Origin: Ashinkailepas kermadecensis
Taxonomy: Eukaryota > Arthropoda > Thecostraca > Neolepadidae
Reading direction: 5' to 3'
Assembly: GCA_034440615.1 (NCBI GenBank)
Contig: JAOTOM010005178.1
Location: 714,001-778,000 of the forward strand
DNA length: 64,000 nt
The position numbers and the translations under genes are program-made. The first letter of the stretch is position 1; each line of letters starts with the position of its first letter. The notes below the pieces were generated by a model. The model saw only the letters and a list, made by a program, of their open reading frames with translations, did not search any database and had not been told where the DNA came from. Shown in pieces: positions 1 through 13,420 of this stretch.

Positions 1-528
1 TGTGTGAAACCAACGATGATCTCAGTGTATCCTACCTGGAAATTTCCCCAAAATCCCAACCATTAATAATATCACGCACGAAAAACCGAGGCTGCTACAA
101 AGTTGTTATTACACGGCACGCAGGTGATAAGAACACATTGTGACACCAATAACTTGCAGGACAGATGCCGCTATGCATTTCTTAATACACTACGCAACTG
201 GAACGAAGGCAGTTGGCACAAGGCTGCTAATACCACGACACACTGTTGTTACTCGTTCCCAATCCCCGCCACAACGCGAGTCCAGTCCAGTCCAGAGTCG
301 CCAGCACGCGACTGCTGCAAGCAGCCCAGAAACACACATAATCGCACCACCACGCACACACATCCGGCACACACCGGTCCTGTGAATCACACCTCGACAC
401 GCAGTGACGACGTGGAGAACTGTCCGGCAGCCGAGGGGTGCCATCTGCTCGCTGTCGACCGGCAGTCCGACCTCGACCAGGTGGCGCTACTCACCAACCA
501 TCGGACGCAGCACTGACATGGCGGCCAC

Positions 529-1283
529 GGCTACCAAACAATACAGCAACTATACATGCTTGCGACAAAATATGTGCGCGTGGCCATGGCTACCAAATAA
601 TACAGCAACTATACATGCTTGCGACAAATTATGTGCGCGTGGCCATGGCTACCAAACAACACAGCAACTATACATGCTTGCGACAAAATATGTGCGCGTG
701 GCCATGGCTACCAAACAATACAGCAACTATACATGCTTGCGACAAATTATGTGCGCGTAGCCATGGCTACCAAACAATACAGCATCTATACATGCTTGCC
801 ACAAATTATGTGCGCGTGGCCACGGCTACCAAACAACATAGCAACTATACATGCTTGCGACAAAATATGTGCGCGTGGCCACGGCTACCAAACAATACAG
901 CAACTAACATGCTTGCCACAGATTATGTACGCATGGCTACGGCTACCAAACAATACAGCAACTAGATATGCTTGCCACAAATTATGTGCGCGTGGCCATG
1001 GCTACCAAACAACACAGCAACTATACATGCTTGCGACAAAATATGTGCGCGTGGCCACGGCTACCAAACAATACAGCAACTATACATGCTTGCGACAAAT
1101 TATGTGCGCGTGGCCATGGCTACCAAACAACACAGCAACTATACATGCTTGCGACAAAATATGTGCGCGTGGCCATGGCTACCAAACAACACAGCAACTA
1201 TACATGCTTGCGACAAATTATGTGCGCGTGGCCATGGCTACCGAACAATACAACAACTATACATGCTTGCCACAAATTAGGTG
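529..1283. repeat. 59-bp satellite array, about 12.7 copies
   Basis: The unit carries gcaactatacatgcttgcga and then tgcgcgtggccatggctac. Copies differ mainly by ggccatggc/ggccacggc, gcgac/gccac and small indels. Open reading frames across it on the plus strand come from the repeat and are not genes. Confidence 0.97.
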
Positions 1284-4200
1284 CGCAGCAAAGGCTGGAC
1301 ATCTCTCACCAAACCAGGGACGCCAAGGTACATAACTTCAGGACATACTTTCAGATTAAGTATGGAAAATGACAAATTAGCATTGGCAGGATACCAAACC
1401 AGGGGGTTCGGACACTACCCCTCCCCTCCCGGGATCTCCAGCCGTGTGCACAGCTTACATCAAGCGAAACATGAAGGCATGCATCTTCCGTGGCAACGGA
1501 ATTTACGGGACGAAATGGTGGGAACTTGTGGTTACAGAGCTATGTTTTCGCACCATGTAGAGCCAAGATGATTTAGAGTCCAGTGGGCGAGTCATGCAGC
1601 TTCGGTAGTGGTCATGCAGCTCCCATAACTTTGAGCCATGCCAATACCGAAACACTGAAACTTTCCAATACATTTCTAGTTTGGTGCATGCGAAGTACTG
1701 ACTTAGTTGGGCCGAGATCGGCGATACCGGTTATTTTTCGGGGCCCTACAAGTCATACAAATCGAGAGGAAATACGACTACAGGATTTGCAGGCTCAGCT
1801 GACGATTACCAACAGCAGGTTTCTGGCACTGACGGATCTGTGGGTGGGGTTGGGGGAATACGTGGACAATGCCCCCTCCCCCACAAGATCAATTTTCTAC
1901 CGAACTATTGCACTAAAATGTAATTTTCTCAAAATATAGAAACCTCTTATTTGAAAAATCTTGTCTTACACGGACTAATCGAATGTTAGCTGTTCAAATC
2001 TGAAGAGGTGTTCTGAAAAATCCCCTTCCAAGCCGATCGAAAACCAGCCTTCTGGATCCAGCCTTCTGTATCACTAGTTGCTGGCAGCCACACTGGCAGG
2101 CAGATACTTGGGTTCTTTTACAACGCATCCGACTGCTGGGTCATATAGCATCGCCAACCTCTCACGCCGGTTGGTCGCGGGTGGACTCGGCAATCCCGCC
2201 GACTGTCGGATAGCCACACTGGCAAAACACAGTGTTGGACGTCGGCCACGTACGTGCTCAAAACACCATCCACCCAGAGCTGACGAGTCATAAACATTGT
2301 GTTACAGCTTTCCATGGTACGTGGAAACTCATATAAAAGGGGTTTCCATAGTACGATAAATTAGCATGGGGCCTACGCAGGTCATACACTTTTATTATGT
2401 AACATTTTTCTTCTCCCGAAATGAAGAAACCGCCAAGTTAAGCAGACCATACATATCAATATATGTATCGTTAATAAACGGTTGATTAGTATTATTTTTC
2501 TGTCATGGAATATACTTGACATAGCTTAGGTACTTGCTCCACCACCACAATAGTATGGACGGATACAGCGAAGGAAGCACTTCGGGGATGTGGCTCTCCA
2601 TGGACGGTAGCACCCTCCAGGAAGGCTCGAGTGCGCCCCCGCCCTCTCAAATATTGTTTTTCCCTGAGGCGCCCCTCAGATAAGAAAAAGAGCTCCATTC
2701 ACTGTACTGGAGTGCAGTGCTAAATTATTCGCGAAATAAGGTGGAATATACCACTTATTGAATACTCAATCGACGTCCTTCCCAAAGGACGCAACAAGCT
2801 TCTTGGTGCGTGTTTATGAAGTCTCCATGCCTCGCTTCTAACTGTGTTCCGTTTACAAGTATGCGTATGCTCATCACAACGGATCCGGAATCGTGATAAC
2901 GAGCATCCGGTAGCGCAATTCCAGGTGAAGGAATTACTTATGATGTGCTATGCTATGCAATGCCAGTTTATAGCATGGGTGTTTGTATCGTTATCGTTGA
3001 TATCGGGATCACCAAATTAAGTTCCCTATAAAACACGCAAAGCAACAGGAACAGTGACATGTACGCAATTGTCTCAAAAGCGGGTTTGCAGGACTTAACA
3101 ATTTTTTTAATAGTTTTTTTTCCACGGCGATTGCGACATCCTGCTGTACTTGTTTCAACATCTCACACCTAATGAGAAATCATTATTTTAACACTGCTGG
3201 AGTGCACCTCCCAACTCCTCCACCTCCGCTGAACAGATTTTCAGCTGAAGGTGCTCCTTACCTTCGCAGTGACGACCACCGAAGAACTGGTGCCCCTCCA
3301 GACAAGTGCCCCCCCCCCCATGACGATTCCTGGATCCAACCCCTGCACGATAGTTGTCTGGCAACTAACCGAATCTGAAGCCTAAACCTATCTGGTTGTT
3401 GTTGCTATTGGTGATGGTGGATTTGTGCTTTAGGGCGCGTCGACTGCATTGGTCATTTTGCGCCCATGTTGCTATTGGTGCTTAGGGGCACATAACTGCT
3501 GGTGGAAATTGTTTTCTGCGGACATTTTTGAATGGTGTGATTTCAGCTGATCTTCAGGGCGCATACCTATGTGGTACGTAAGCACTACCCGAAAAGCCCA
3601 TTAATTTCCTGTAACATGCAGCGCGCTACTTCAGAGGTTGAATAATGGCTACACTTAACAGCAAATGGCAGTCAATAAATACATGATAGATTGACTGGAA
3701 CCTCCCACCTTCGTGAAAGCAGCACATTTAATCATTGGGAACCATGACCAGCCAACTTTATTATCACACAGAAGCGCTGCTTTTGGGGGTGTTATTGCCC
3801 ATCGTCATGCCAATTTTTCTAACCGAAGATCCCAAGATCCGGTCACTTTCATTCGTCTAACTTGGGAAATAAAGACAGCGGAAGCTCGGAAAAAAGATAA
3901 ACAAGAAGTGCCGAACACAAAATGGCATCAACTTAACGGTTTTCCGCCCCAGGCGTTGCCCAGCATCTACTGTTTTTCAGCCGCCATCTCCATTGCGATT
4001 CTTATCCAACAACACCCTTGGTATAATAACAAGCCAACCAAGTGACCATAGCAACGAAGCATAAGCAACCAACCGATCGCGCGCGAGCCGTTGGCAACGG
4101 GCCGTATTCGTAGCAATGTCGATTTGCATAGTACATCGGATAGCACGGATTTTCTGAATCCCAATCAGGAATTTCCTTCCCGTCAAGGTCCCGAAATTTA

Positions 4201-6640
4201 TCCCAGTTACCGCGATTGAGTTCTGCAAAAATGGGACAAATGGACGCTCGTGAGGATCATTGCAGCCAGCTGCACGCGACGACCCAACTAAAGATGACAG
4301 CGCGGCATGAAAAACTGGGCTGGCAAGATTAAGCGATGCAGAATGCATTTAATTGCAATCGGTTGAAACCATAATTCCTATCAGCAGCCGCATTTCAACG
4401 TGTTAAAACGCTGGTCTCTCGAGATGACCGAAGTAGCTTTACACAAGTCCATGAAGATCGCATACTTAAACGAGTTGAAACACTCCATACGCTTATACGG
4501 AATGGACGAACAAGCCTATTACGACGCCACGAATCACGTTACGGCCATGTTACAATTTAGGAGAGAATGCAATCCAAAGCGCACGTGCCTACTTGGCACC
4601 CTATGTTTATCACGCGAATATAATGTGAATGCGATACGAGCGGCGCAAGGTGCGGGGACCACATCTCTCCTGTCCTCAACTCACCCGACCTGACCACAAA
4701 TCGATGGACTTGTACTGGTCCGCGACTGCCAAAGGTATATCGTGCCCCGAACGACGCCAGTGCCACTGCAAGCCACCGTCCATGTTTATCCGGCGATTCG
4801 ACAAAGCTGTGCAAGACACCCGCCTTGCACAGACGGCGCGGCTCCACCCGTCTTGGGCGCGTCTGACCGCCACACAGCGCTTTGCTCCATATCGAGCCGC
4901 ATCGGAGTGGAATAGTCTGGCCCATGCAGCATTGCATGTCGACATTCTTCGCGGACTTCAGGCGGTTATCCGCGAACATAGGGCTAAAAACTGGTGTACT
5001 GGGAAAGGGTGGAGTCTTATTCTATATATGTGTAAACAAGCTTTGTGTGTAGTGAATGCGATAACTATCACGGCATCCTTCGTCCATTTTTGTTGGGCAT
5101 TCCCCAAAATATATTTCTAATGGCATCATGATGAAATGTCCTGACAGAACTATGCACGAACGGATCGACATGATGACAAATACAATGCCATACACATCGT
5201 GATTGGTCGTTCGGCAAACGTTATGCTGAAAACAGACGTTTTGAGCTTCGATCAGATTTAGCCGGATGTAACAGGCCAGTTTTTGTCGCTGGCCTGTTTA
5301 AAACTGGTTGTAACCGGCTTTTGCCAATCCTGTTTCGAAGTGTCACAAAATTCAGTCGTTCACCAGAGAACCTTGAGGATGGCGTGACAATGTATCAATG
5401 ATGTTTCAGTGGCAATGCTCCAACTTATTCGGCCGTTTTAATTATTATTACAGGACAACAAAGGAAGGCAATGGTCCTCTTGATAAACATACATTCGCTT
5501 CCAGATATACCACAGCTTGGTAACTCTGTGGTCCATTCACACCAGTAATAATCAATAACAAACAATGAAGTTTCATTTGCATGGCGTTCATTTATCATAT
5601 GGTAGTAAACAATGGTATATGGTCGGCCACTTCAATTACCAGGTGAATACTTCTTTCTCCAGATTCGTATCCACTTCCTCCCAGAATACCATGAAATGAA
5701 CATCCGTAGTAACATATATGGCAAATGCATGTTGCCCTGCAGATAATGTGACAACTGCCCATTGATGTCACAAACGGGAACAGTGGGCAAAAGAATACGC
5801 TTCTCAAAACCAGTACCAAGTACGCCCAAATGCCAAACGAAAATTGTTTTGGGCCTTAACTCTTAATATGGCTTAATCTGGAGAAAATTCCTTTGTCCCT
5901 TGATCCCTTTGATTGAATCCCTTTGATAATTCTGACAATCCAAAAAATCGGAAGATTCCGTCCCACTAGCCTTCGCCTACCGAGCACAATTCACCAGTTT
6001 TCCCACCCTGGGGGAGAGGGGACAGGGTCGTGACTGCACCACTTGCCATTCCACCCTCAATCGAGATGCGTCGCGAAAAAGCAGCGCGTTGCGCATCAGT
6101 AGCTAAATCGAACGGTACGAGAGAGCTTCAGGTTCATACCTGGACTCCTAGATGGCAACAGGCCAGACTAGTGAGGGTAATAGGCCAAATGCTGAGGAGG
6201 GTAATATATATTTCTAGGGTGGTAATAGGCGTAAGAACCGGGAGAAAAGGGCATCTCTTCCTGATTGGGATTATTTTACCATTTTACCTACATGGAAAGA
6301 AGCGAGCTCAAAATGGCTTCAGTGTTCCCGCGCCTGCTCCAAACACGCATTTGCAATGTTGTTAACAATGACAACTGGGGTCAGAAAATAAAGATGCCAG
6401 AAAAGTTCAGGATTTAAGAATACAACAATCAACGAACTCGACAGAACGGAAACAACAACACGAGTGCCTTCGCCGACTAGGATGTGGATCTGGTTGAAAA
6501 TCACTTCACCGCGATCCCGAGCCGCTCGGTCATGTCACTCGAGCAGCATCAGACACGTCTCGGATCGAAACAAAAACTAGCTCAAGACTGGAAAAGCGTG
6601 CCGGGACACACGCTGACATTTCACAGAGCACGCCTGATGT
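1284..6640. other. no recognisable gene; diffuse repeats
   Basis: Short ORFs only. A SINE-like fragment sits at about 2105-2225 (the body also seen at 25858-26012) and short copies of the CGCATCGACTGCGTTGGTCA-type repeat at about 3425-3500. A possible retrotransposon remnant is listed separately. Confidence 0.5.
4629..5000 (+). pseudogene. possible degenerate reverse-transcriptase C-terminal remnant
   Basis: The plus-strand frame ends with RFAPYRAASEWNSLAHAALH followed by VDILRGLQAVIREH. This has the spacing of the Arg..Trp-Asn-x-Leu region near the end of non-LTR retrotransposon polymerases. No catalytic motif is present nearby, so the assignment is weak. Confidence 0.25.
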
Positions 6641-6651
6641 CACAAACAAAC

Positions 6652-6665
6652 AAACAAACAAACAA

Positions 6666-6693
<28 letters not shown>
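6652..6693. repeat. (CAAA)n then (CA)n microsatellite
   Basis: About five CAAA units followed directly by about 13 CA units. Confidence 0.95.
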
Positions 6694-6696
<3 letters not shown>

Positions 6697-6962
6697 GCTT
6701 GACGCGCTAGCCAGCGGCAGGAGCGGCGAGTCTAAGGGATCCAACGAATGCTCGCCCGCCAGTAAGCCTGGAAATTCCGCCGCCGAGCCAGGCATTTCCA
6801 AATGCGGTCGCCGCTATCTGTTCGGATCTTCACACAGAATCCTGGTGCCAAAAGCGGCCGGCCGACTTAGCTTCGCGCCACAGAGCGAAAAGAACACGCA
6901 TGGACCGCCTCGGCTGGGTACGTGCCGTGTTTTTGCCTGCCTTCGCGCGCTGGCACGGCGCC

Positions 6963-7178
6963 AGTCAACAGGCAGCAGGTCCAGGTCTGGACGTCAACAG
7001 ACAGCAGGTCCAGGTCTGGACGTCAACAGACAGCAGGTCCAGGTCTGGACGGCAACAGACAGCAGGTCCAGGTCTGGACGTCAACAGACAGCAGGTCCAG
7101 GTCTGGACGTCAACAGACAGCAGGTCCAGGTCTGGACGTCAACAGGCAGCAGGTCCAGGTCTGGACGGCAGCAGACTG
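6963..7178. repeat. 30-bp minisatellite, seven copies
   Basis: Unit contains cagcaggtccaggtctggac followed by g(t/g)caacagac. Nearly identical copies. The unit is a multiple of three, so frames stay open without coding. Confidence 0.95.
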
Positions 7179-7319
7179 AGCGCAGCGACAGAGGACGGCA
7201 TTCAGAAATATCGGGCGGGGTTGGAACAAAGCTGACCTAGAATTCGTCAGTCATAACATCACCACCTCCGAAAAGTTGCCCTCTCATTCTCAATAAAAGG
7301 CTGAAATGTGCTCTTTGAC

Positions 7320-10300
7320 AATAAAGTAGTGCAAGCATATGGCACATTGGTAAAACAAGTCCAAGTATGTAGGTTCTTAAACACAGGCTTTCATTTCAGT
7401 ACATACATTATATCGGTGGGCAAGAAGGCTAGGGCTATATCTCACACTCCCGGAATTATTTTTGTCCACTTGTTCTCAATCCCATTATGTCTATGTCATA
7501 GATCACAAGTAGGTGCCCAGAAGTACACAAAGCAATTTCTGGCGTCAAAATGAGAAACAAAATCCGAACGCAAATTATCCTCCCTAAGATTTCCCCGACC
7601 ATGAGCCAGTCTGTAAAGTACAGCAGATAGATGACTCGACTAGGCGCACCGACACACCATCCACCAAGAAACACGCGCATCGAGCATGCCAGCCGCAAAT
7701 AAAAATACGCACCAGAGACCACCCGGAAAACATGCACCGCCACAACACAAGACGCACAATGTGCACCAGCAGAACGCCAGACACCACCATTCAACCTACT
7801 ACAACTCGCTGAATTGTATTTGGCCAAAATGTACATATATGGTGCAGCGGCGCGCGAAGTAGACAATACCAATTTTCATTCTTTTTCATATCATCACAGT
7901 CGATTAATATATTTCTACATTCACAATAACAGCACGGACAACTTTGTGAATACTTCGGCATAAAAGAATAGTGTGACATTGGCAATCACAGTGGGTCTCC
8001 ATTTGCACTTCACTGGGGTGGGCGAGTCTGTCGCGAAATATTCCTTCATGTGGCATCGATTACAACAGCGCAAATGCCATGAAGCAAACTTGGCGCATTT
8101 GCCACGTTAGTCGACGTCCGTCTTGCATAATTACTACATATTCTTTTTCTTATTTTACCGTACACGTCCACCAGAACGCGCATCGGAGTGCCAGTGTAAG
8201 GCGCCCCAGCACACCAAACGGTGCACCGGCGCACCGGAGTGCCGGTGTGAGGCGCCCCAGCACACCAAACGGTGCACCGGCGCACCGGAGTGCCGGTGTG
8301 AGGCGCCCCAGCACCCAAAACGGCGCGCCGACGCAACAGTTGGCGCGACGAACCGGACCTTGGCGGGAAATAATCTGAGCCGGTGCGAGTATACGGCGCA
8401 CCGACTACATCGGGTTAAAAAACGTCATGCCTTTCCGACTGGGCCTTGAGTAGCTAACACTCGCACATGAGGAAAGTTATGCAGGCGGAAAGTCGACGAG
8501 ACCGAGTGAGACTCGGTCAGTACCGAACCTTCAGTGAGGTCATCTCAACTGGCGCCCACAACACACGAGGATTGATTCTTCTCACGACAGGCTTCGAAAG
8601 CGTCCACGAACGATGCACAAGGTGCATGTAAAGAAACACAGGATGGTGCACATGGATTCGCAGTGCCCAGATTGGTTGAATGCATTTCATCAAGCCTTCT
8701 GACTTGAAATACAATGTAGGTCCTTCAATGTGTACAATGTAGGTCCTTCAATGTGAACTACTCAGTCATTGATTAATTGTGATTATTTAATAATATATTA
8801 ATTATAATTATATTAATTAAAATTGATAGGGTTCACGGACATGATTTGCCTTCAAACCGATAATTCAGTCCGGTGGCACGCCCCGAGGGCACACCCTCAC
8901 CTCGTCCACCGTAGCAGTCCTCGGTTTACTGGGCCATACAAATCTGGACAGCCACATCGTGTGCACAACGTGTTGCGGCGGGGAATCTGGCAGCAAACAC
9001 GCGAACAAGACTATCTCTGTAGTGTATATATAGTATGTGTGGCTGTGTAAGTGCCGTACTAAAATCCCCACGTCGGGGACCATTTTTTTCCTTTAAATCG
9101 ATTAAAATGTCGGGGGCTGCTTGCCGTACCAATCAAGAGCTCTTCACCGTCTTATCACAGCATAATTGCCACAGCACGATGTTCGCGAATGCCAGCCAGC
9201 CTACATATGCATACTGGTGCCACCTATTTCAAATGTGCATGTTCGAGAGTTCACATCTATCCCGGAGCAGATCCGGGGACGACTGTTCGAACGACGTTGC
9301 AGCACCAGGCAATCTCTGTGTGAACGACATCGGACGTTTCTGCAACGACTTCCTCAACGACGACCCCCGCCGCGAAGCTCCCGAGCGCCGTCCTTCCGCC
9401 AGCGGTTCAGAGAGGCCACCGATTCGGTCGCCGACCCTCCGCCAGAGGCCAGGGCCGAGGAGTGTCCTGCAGGTGCTCCACGAGCTGCAGCGTCACGGAG
9501 ACCGGGAGGACCGCTTCTGACGCAGCTGTGACCCCGACTAGCCACGCCCGACGGCGAGACGACCACCCTCGCGGTGAGCGCGACGGCTGCCCGGCGTGGT
9601 GTGGGGGATGATGATGGGAGGAGGGGATGATGATGATGGGTTGCCAGCCCACGCCAGTAGTTGCGACCCCACAGTGGCGCGGTGGTGGCCGATGCCTTCA
9701 AGGTCTACCCTTCTCCCTGCGAAGTAGCTCGCCACTGGCAGCGAGCGAAACTTGTGCCATCCTGCGTTTCCTCGGGCGACTGGCGAGCATAATCGCACGG
9801 AACAAGACCAGCACAACACAGAGATGTGCTGCCCATGGGCTCCTTGTGCTGCTGCCCAGCACTACACAAGTGTGAGTGTAAATATCCACCACTGTGCTCC
9901 AGAAGTGTCGAAAAGTCTCAATGTGCTACAGTATGGAAGACATCACATGACTGGACATGCCAGGCATAGCATGCCAGTTGGATGGTGGAGATAACGTGCC
10001 ATAGGGTCAATCAGCAATGGACTGAGAGCAATGATTGCTTTCTAAATTACATATGAACTGTGTACGTGCTTTGTCCGACCAGCCACAACTCCTGAAGAAC
10101 CACAAGAGTTCCATGGATGTCTATATTGACTGGGATATCGCTTGTATTTACTGCCATTTCGGACAAATTCGAGTGGCATCACAACTTATCTAACTTTGTT
10201 TCAGTGCTGGAAATATTACATATCATTCCAATTTGTCTCCAAAGAGGGCAAGTGGACACATTAGATATTGCATGGCATGGCATGGTTCACCAAATGACCG

Positions 10301-12470
10301 TGAGCAGCTATCACATGGCTCCTAGGTCACATGGGCTGGCAGGCAAACTGAGTGGTAGCAGCAAGAAATTGTCCTGCAGAAACTTTCAGAAATTGCAGAA
10401 ATAGTTATATGCTACTATGTATGCAGTAAGCTTTATGTTAGATAATTAAACAACATAAGTGGTCCAGGAACCCATTGCATGTAGGTACAATACAATAGAA
10501 CAGAATCAAATAGCAAAGAATGAAATGGAATATAATTCAGGCCAGAAGTGCCAAGATGTGAGAAATTGATATTGAAGTAAGTATGAACAACTTTATAATG
10601 AAAGCAAGATGTTGAAATACAAGGAAGTGATCAAACAATCATGTTAACCTGACAGCCACCGAGGTATTTCCACTTACATGAGTCACTGCAGGGGTGGGAT
10701 GCTTCCCACCACTTGTATCTTCAGAACCAATGCACTGATTATGTTGATTCAAATTACATTTTATAGCCCCATAGCTTTAGTTGAGAGGGAATGTCTTTTG
10801 CTTACCTGAAGGTCACTAGTGAAGTCCCAGGTCATGTAAAGTAAAAAGATTTAACTGTTTTCAAAAATTCTTATTTTAAATTAACCGGGCATTAAGGTAA
10901 TATGAAATATCAGCTGTAGTTGAATATGTGCAAGGTGTGTCTAAAATAGTCCATGTAAACACTTTCTGCCTTGGGTCAAGTAAGGTCACTTGAGGTAAGG
11001 TCGAATTGTCTTTTGATTTGGCATACAATGCAATTCATTTTCTAGAACACATTTTTGCAGGTCCTGGAAAAACAGGCATACATATTTGTATATGCTATGG
11101 AAATTTGCATATTGGAATAATCTGGTGTGACTGTATGAGTTCACAGGTCATGTCAAGTGAAAATATTTGACTCAGAGTGCACATTTTTACTGTAAGCAGG
11201 GACATTATAGCAATATAAAGCTTGGGTGTTGGTTGATGATGCATATATTAGATGCCAATAATTATACAATCTGAACTTATTGTCCTTGTGCAAAGTGAGG
11301 TCATCTGGGGAGAAGATGCAAAATTGTCATTTTGGTTCAATGTGCAATGTATTACATGTTTATAGGCTACATTTCTGGATGGACTTTGAAAAACAGGCCA
11401 ACACTTTTGTACATACCACAGAATACTCTCTCTGTGTTCTGTCATATCCACTCTGTCCTACTTGAGGTCACATGGTAGACACTGACCTCTCTGAAATAAT
11501 TACAGCTGGATTGACCTGCCAGTGTTAGATAGTGTCAGAAGACAACAAGCAACCATTTCAGGCTGGAAAAGCAGCATCTACAATCAAGTTTGTGATGTCA
11601 TTTTAACATGGCCTGGCATTGTACCTCGAAACAGATATATGTAAGCTTGACATGTGATGACCTCATAGGCAAGGATGTTTTTGGTAACAAATATAGCTTT
11701 TTTAATAACCAATTGAATATATTTTCCAGTTCAAAGTGGCCATTATATTTGAATGAAATGAATAATATCAAAATGACCAAGAATGACATAGTTGAGGTCA
11801 CACTAAAATGACCTTGGGCTTTAGGGCGCTTCGACCAGTTTTGATCATTCGCACTAAAATGACCTTGCACACCAACTGCACCTGTATTGATTTGCCAGTA
11901 TACAATGGTCCGAATATATATCATAACAACAAGCAACCATTTGAGACCTTAAAAACAACACCCATGCACAACTTTATGGTGTCATTAGAACATGACCAAA
12001 TATGGTCTTGAGGTCAATTGCTCTACACAACACACCCTAGGTGTTCATTTGAAGGTACTGAAAGTCTCAAGTTGCTGTCTCAATTTATTTGACTTATGTC
12101 AGATAAATCAAATGGGGGGGGGGGATAAAAAAGCCCACCAGTGACTTGCAGGTTAGTCCACATGTCAATCAATCACAACACATTATTTGGGACATCTCTA
12201 TTCATAACTTGGGAGAGCTAATCTCTTGTCACACCAATGAATTGGCTGCATCTGGACCACTCTGCCTGTTTTCAGAAGAAGCATGGGCACAGCAGAAGCA
12301 TCAAATTAGGTTTGCTGATACAAAGTCAAAAGCTTTAGAATAAAGTACCAAGATTTTCAAAGTTAACAATAAAGAGAGCCAATTCCCATTGCAAGCTCAC
12401 CACCCAACTCAACATCCTTGAAACAACCTCAACATCACCATTTCTTGGAATTTTTATTTGGAACATGGTG
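7320..12470. other. no recognisable gene apart from the 52-bp repeat
   Basis: A GC-rich island at about 9340-9730 interrupts AT-rich sequence and holds an Arg/Pro/Ser-rich ORF (to 9520) without family resemblance. The stretch 10.6-12.1 kb repeats short AGGTCA/TGACCT words. I could not assign any of it to a gene. Confidence 0.45.
8180..8335. repeat. 52-bp minisatellite, about three copies
   Basis: Unit contains gtgccggtgtgaggcgcccc then agcacaccaaacggtgcacc. High identity between copies. Confidence 0.92.
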
Positions 12471-13037
12471 TTTATCAAGGTGACAAAGATGATGGGACCA
12501 CTTATTTTCTGTGCAAATGCTTACTTTTCAGGTTGTGAGCAAATAATGCCAAAAGAAGGCTTTGAGTTATGTAACATCAACAGCATAAATGGAAATGTTA
12601 ATTTAAAAAAAAAAAAAAATGCAACATAACCTAACCTAATCTAATCTAGCCTAACCTACCTTTGGAGGAAAAACAAATCCAAAAAACTAAATTAGAAAAA
12701 TGTCAAGAAAATTATTTTCTGAACATTTTCAAAATTAAAAAAGAAACCTAACCTAGCCTAACCTAATCTAATCTAACCTAAGCTGCTTTTGAAGAAAACA
12801 AACCCAATTATAATTTGTTTTTGATTTTTTTTCATTTCTCTGTATTATTGTGCTTTAAGGTGGTAACAAGAAAAATGTTTACATACATTTGCCTCAATAA
12901 AACTAACAAAGGGGTTAGGTTTGGTTAGGTTAGGTTAGTTTAGGTTTTGTAAGTTGGAAAATTTCTCAATTTTTTGTCTCGCAAATTTTTTTTCCACTGA
13001 AAATAAGTGGTCCGATCATCTTAGTCACCTTCATAAA
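12471..13037. mobile_element. MITE-like element with about 44-bp terminal inverted repeats
   Basis: The left end (12471-12514) and right end (12994-13037) are inverted copies matching at roughly 39 of 44 positions, with the shared core aaaataagtggtcc. The interior is AT-rich and carries TTAGG/CCTAA-like runs at about 12624-12660, 12747-12782 and 12914-12945. No coding sequence: a non-autonomous DNA transposon. Confidence 0.75.
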
Positions 13038-13194
13038 TTCAGAATAAAAAAAATACAAAAACATCTTTTAAACAAATGTACCAGAAAAAGCTGGTCAATA
13101 AAATGGTAAGTGGGTGTACTCAAGAGTAGCTAAAGGGGCACACATTGCTGAAACACATAAGGAAGTAAGTGTACTCAAGAATTCTGGAACCATG

Positions 13195-13420
13195 GTTGGT
13201 TATTGGTTTTACTACACATTGACCGTTGAGTCAGGTAGCATCGCCAATCTCTCATGCTGATTGGTTGTGGGTGAAGAGTAGTTAGTTAGTTATTTGGGCT
13301 TTAGGGCACTTCAACCAGAATCGATCATTCGCGCCCAACGGGCGAAGAGTAGCGACAGGTGAGACTCGAACCCACAACCTTTTGATTGTGAGACGAGCAT
13401 CTTACCCCTAGACCACTGGG
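13195..13420 (-). mobile_element. tRNA-derived SINE (family B), interrupted by a short repeat
   Basis: Minus strand reads a tRNA-like head (tctaggggtaagatgctcgt, then gtgggttcgagtc as B box) and a body with gaccaatcggcgtgagag-like sequence. A TTTGGGCTTTAGGGC-type short repeat splits the body near 13280-13345, with part of gcgaagagtag on both sides. Confidence 0.75.

Noticed and set aside
619..1335. 238-codon open frame at the left end
   Set aside because: Read-through of the 59-bp satellite; after three units the frame cycles, so openness reflects the unit lacking stops.
6963..7178. CRISPR-like regular 30-bp repeats
   Set aside because: Units are contiguous without unique spacers, and the genome is eukaryotic.
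9035..9531. 161- and 121-codon overlapping frames in a GC-rich island
   Set aside because: No recognisable domain, two overlapping frames equally open, and no splice-phase or family support. Left unannotated as a gene.
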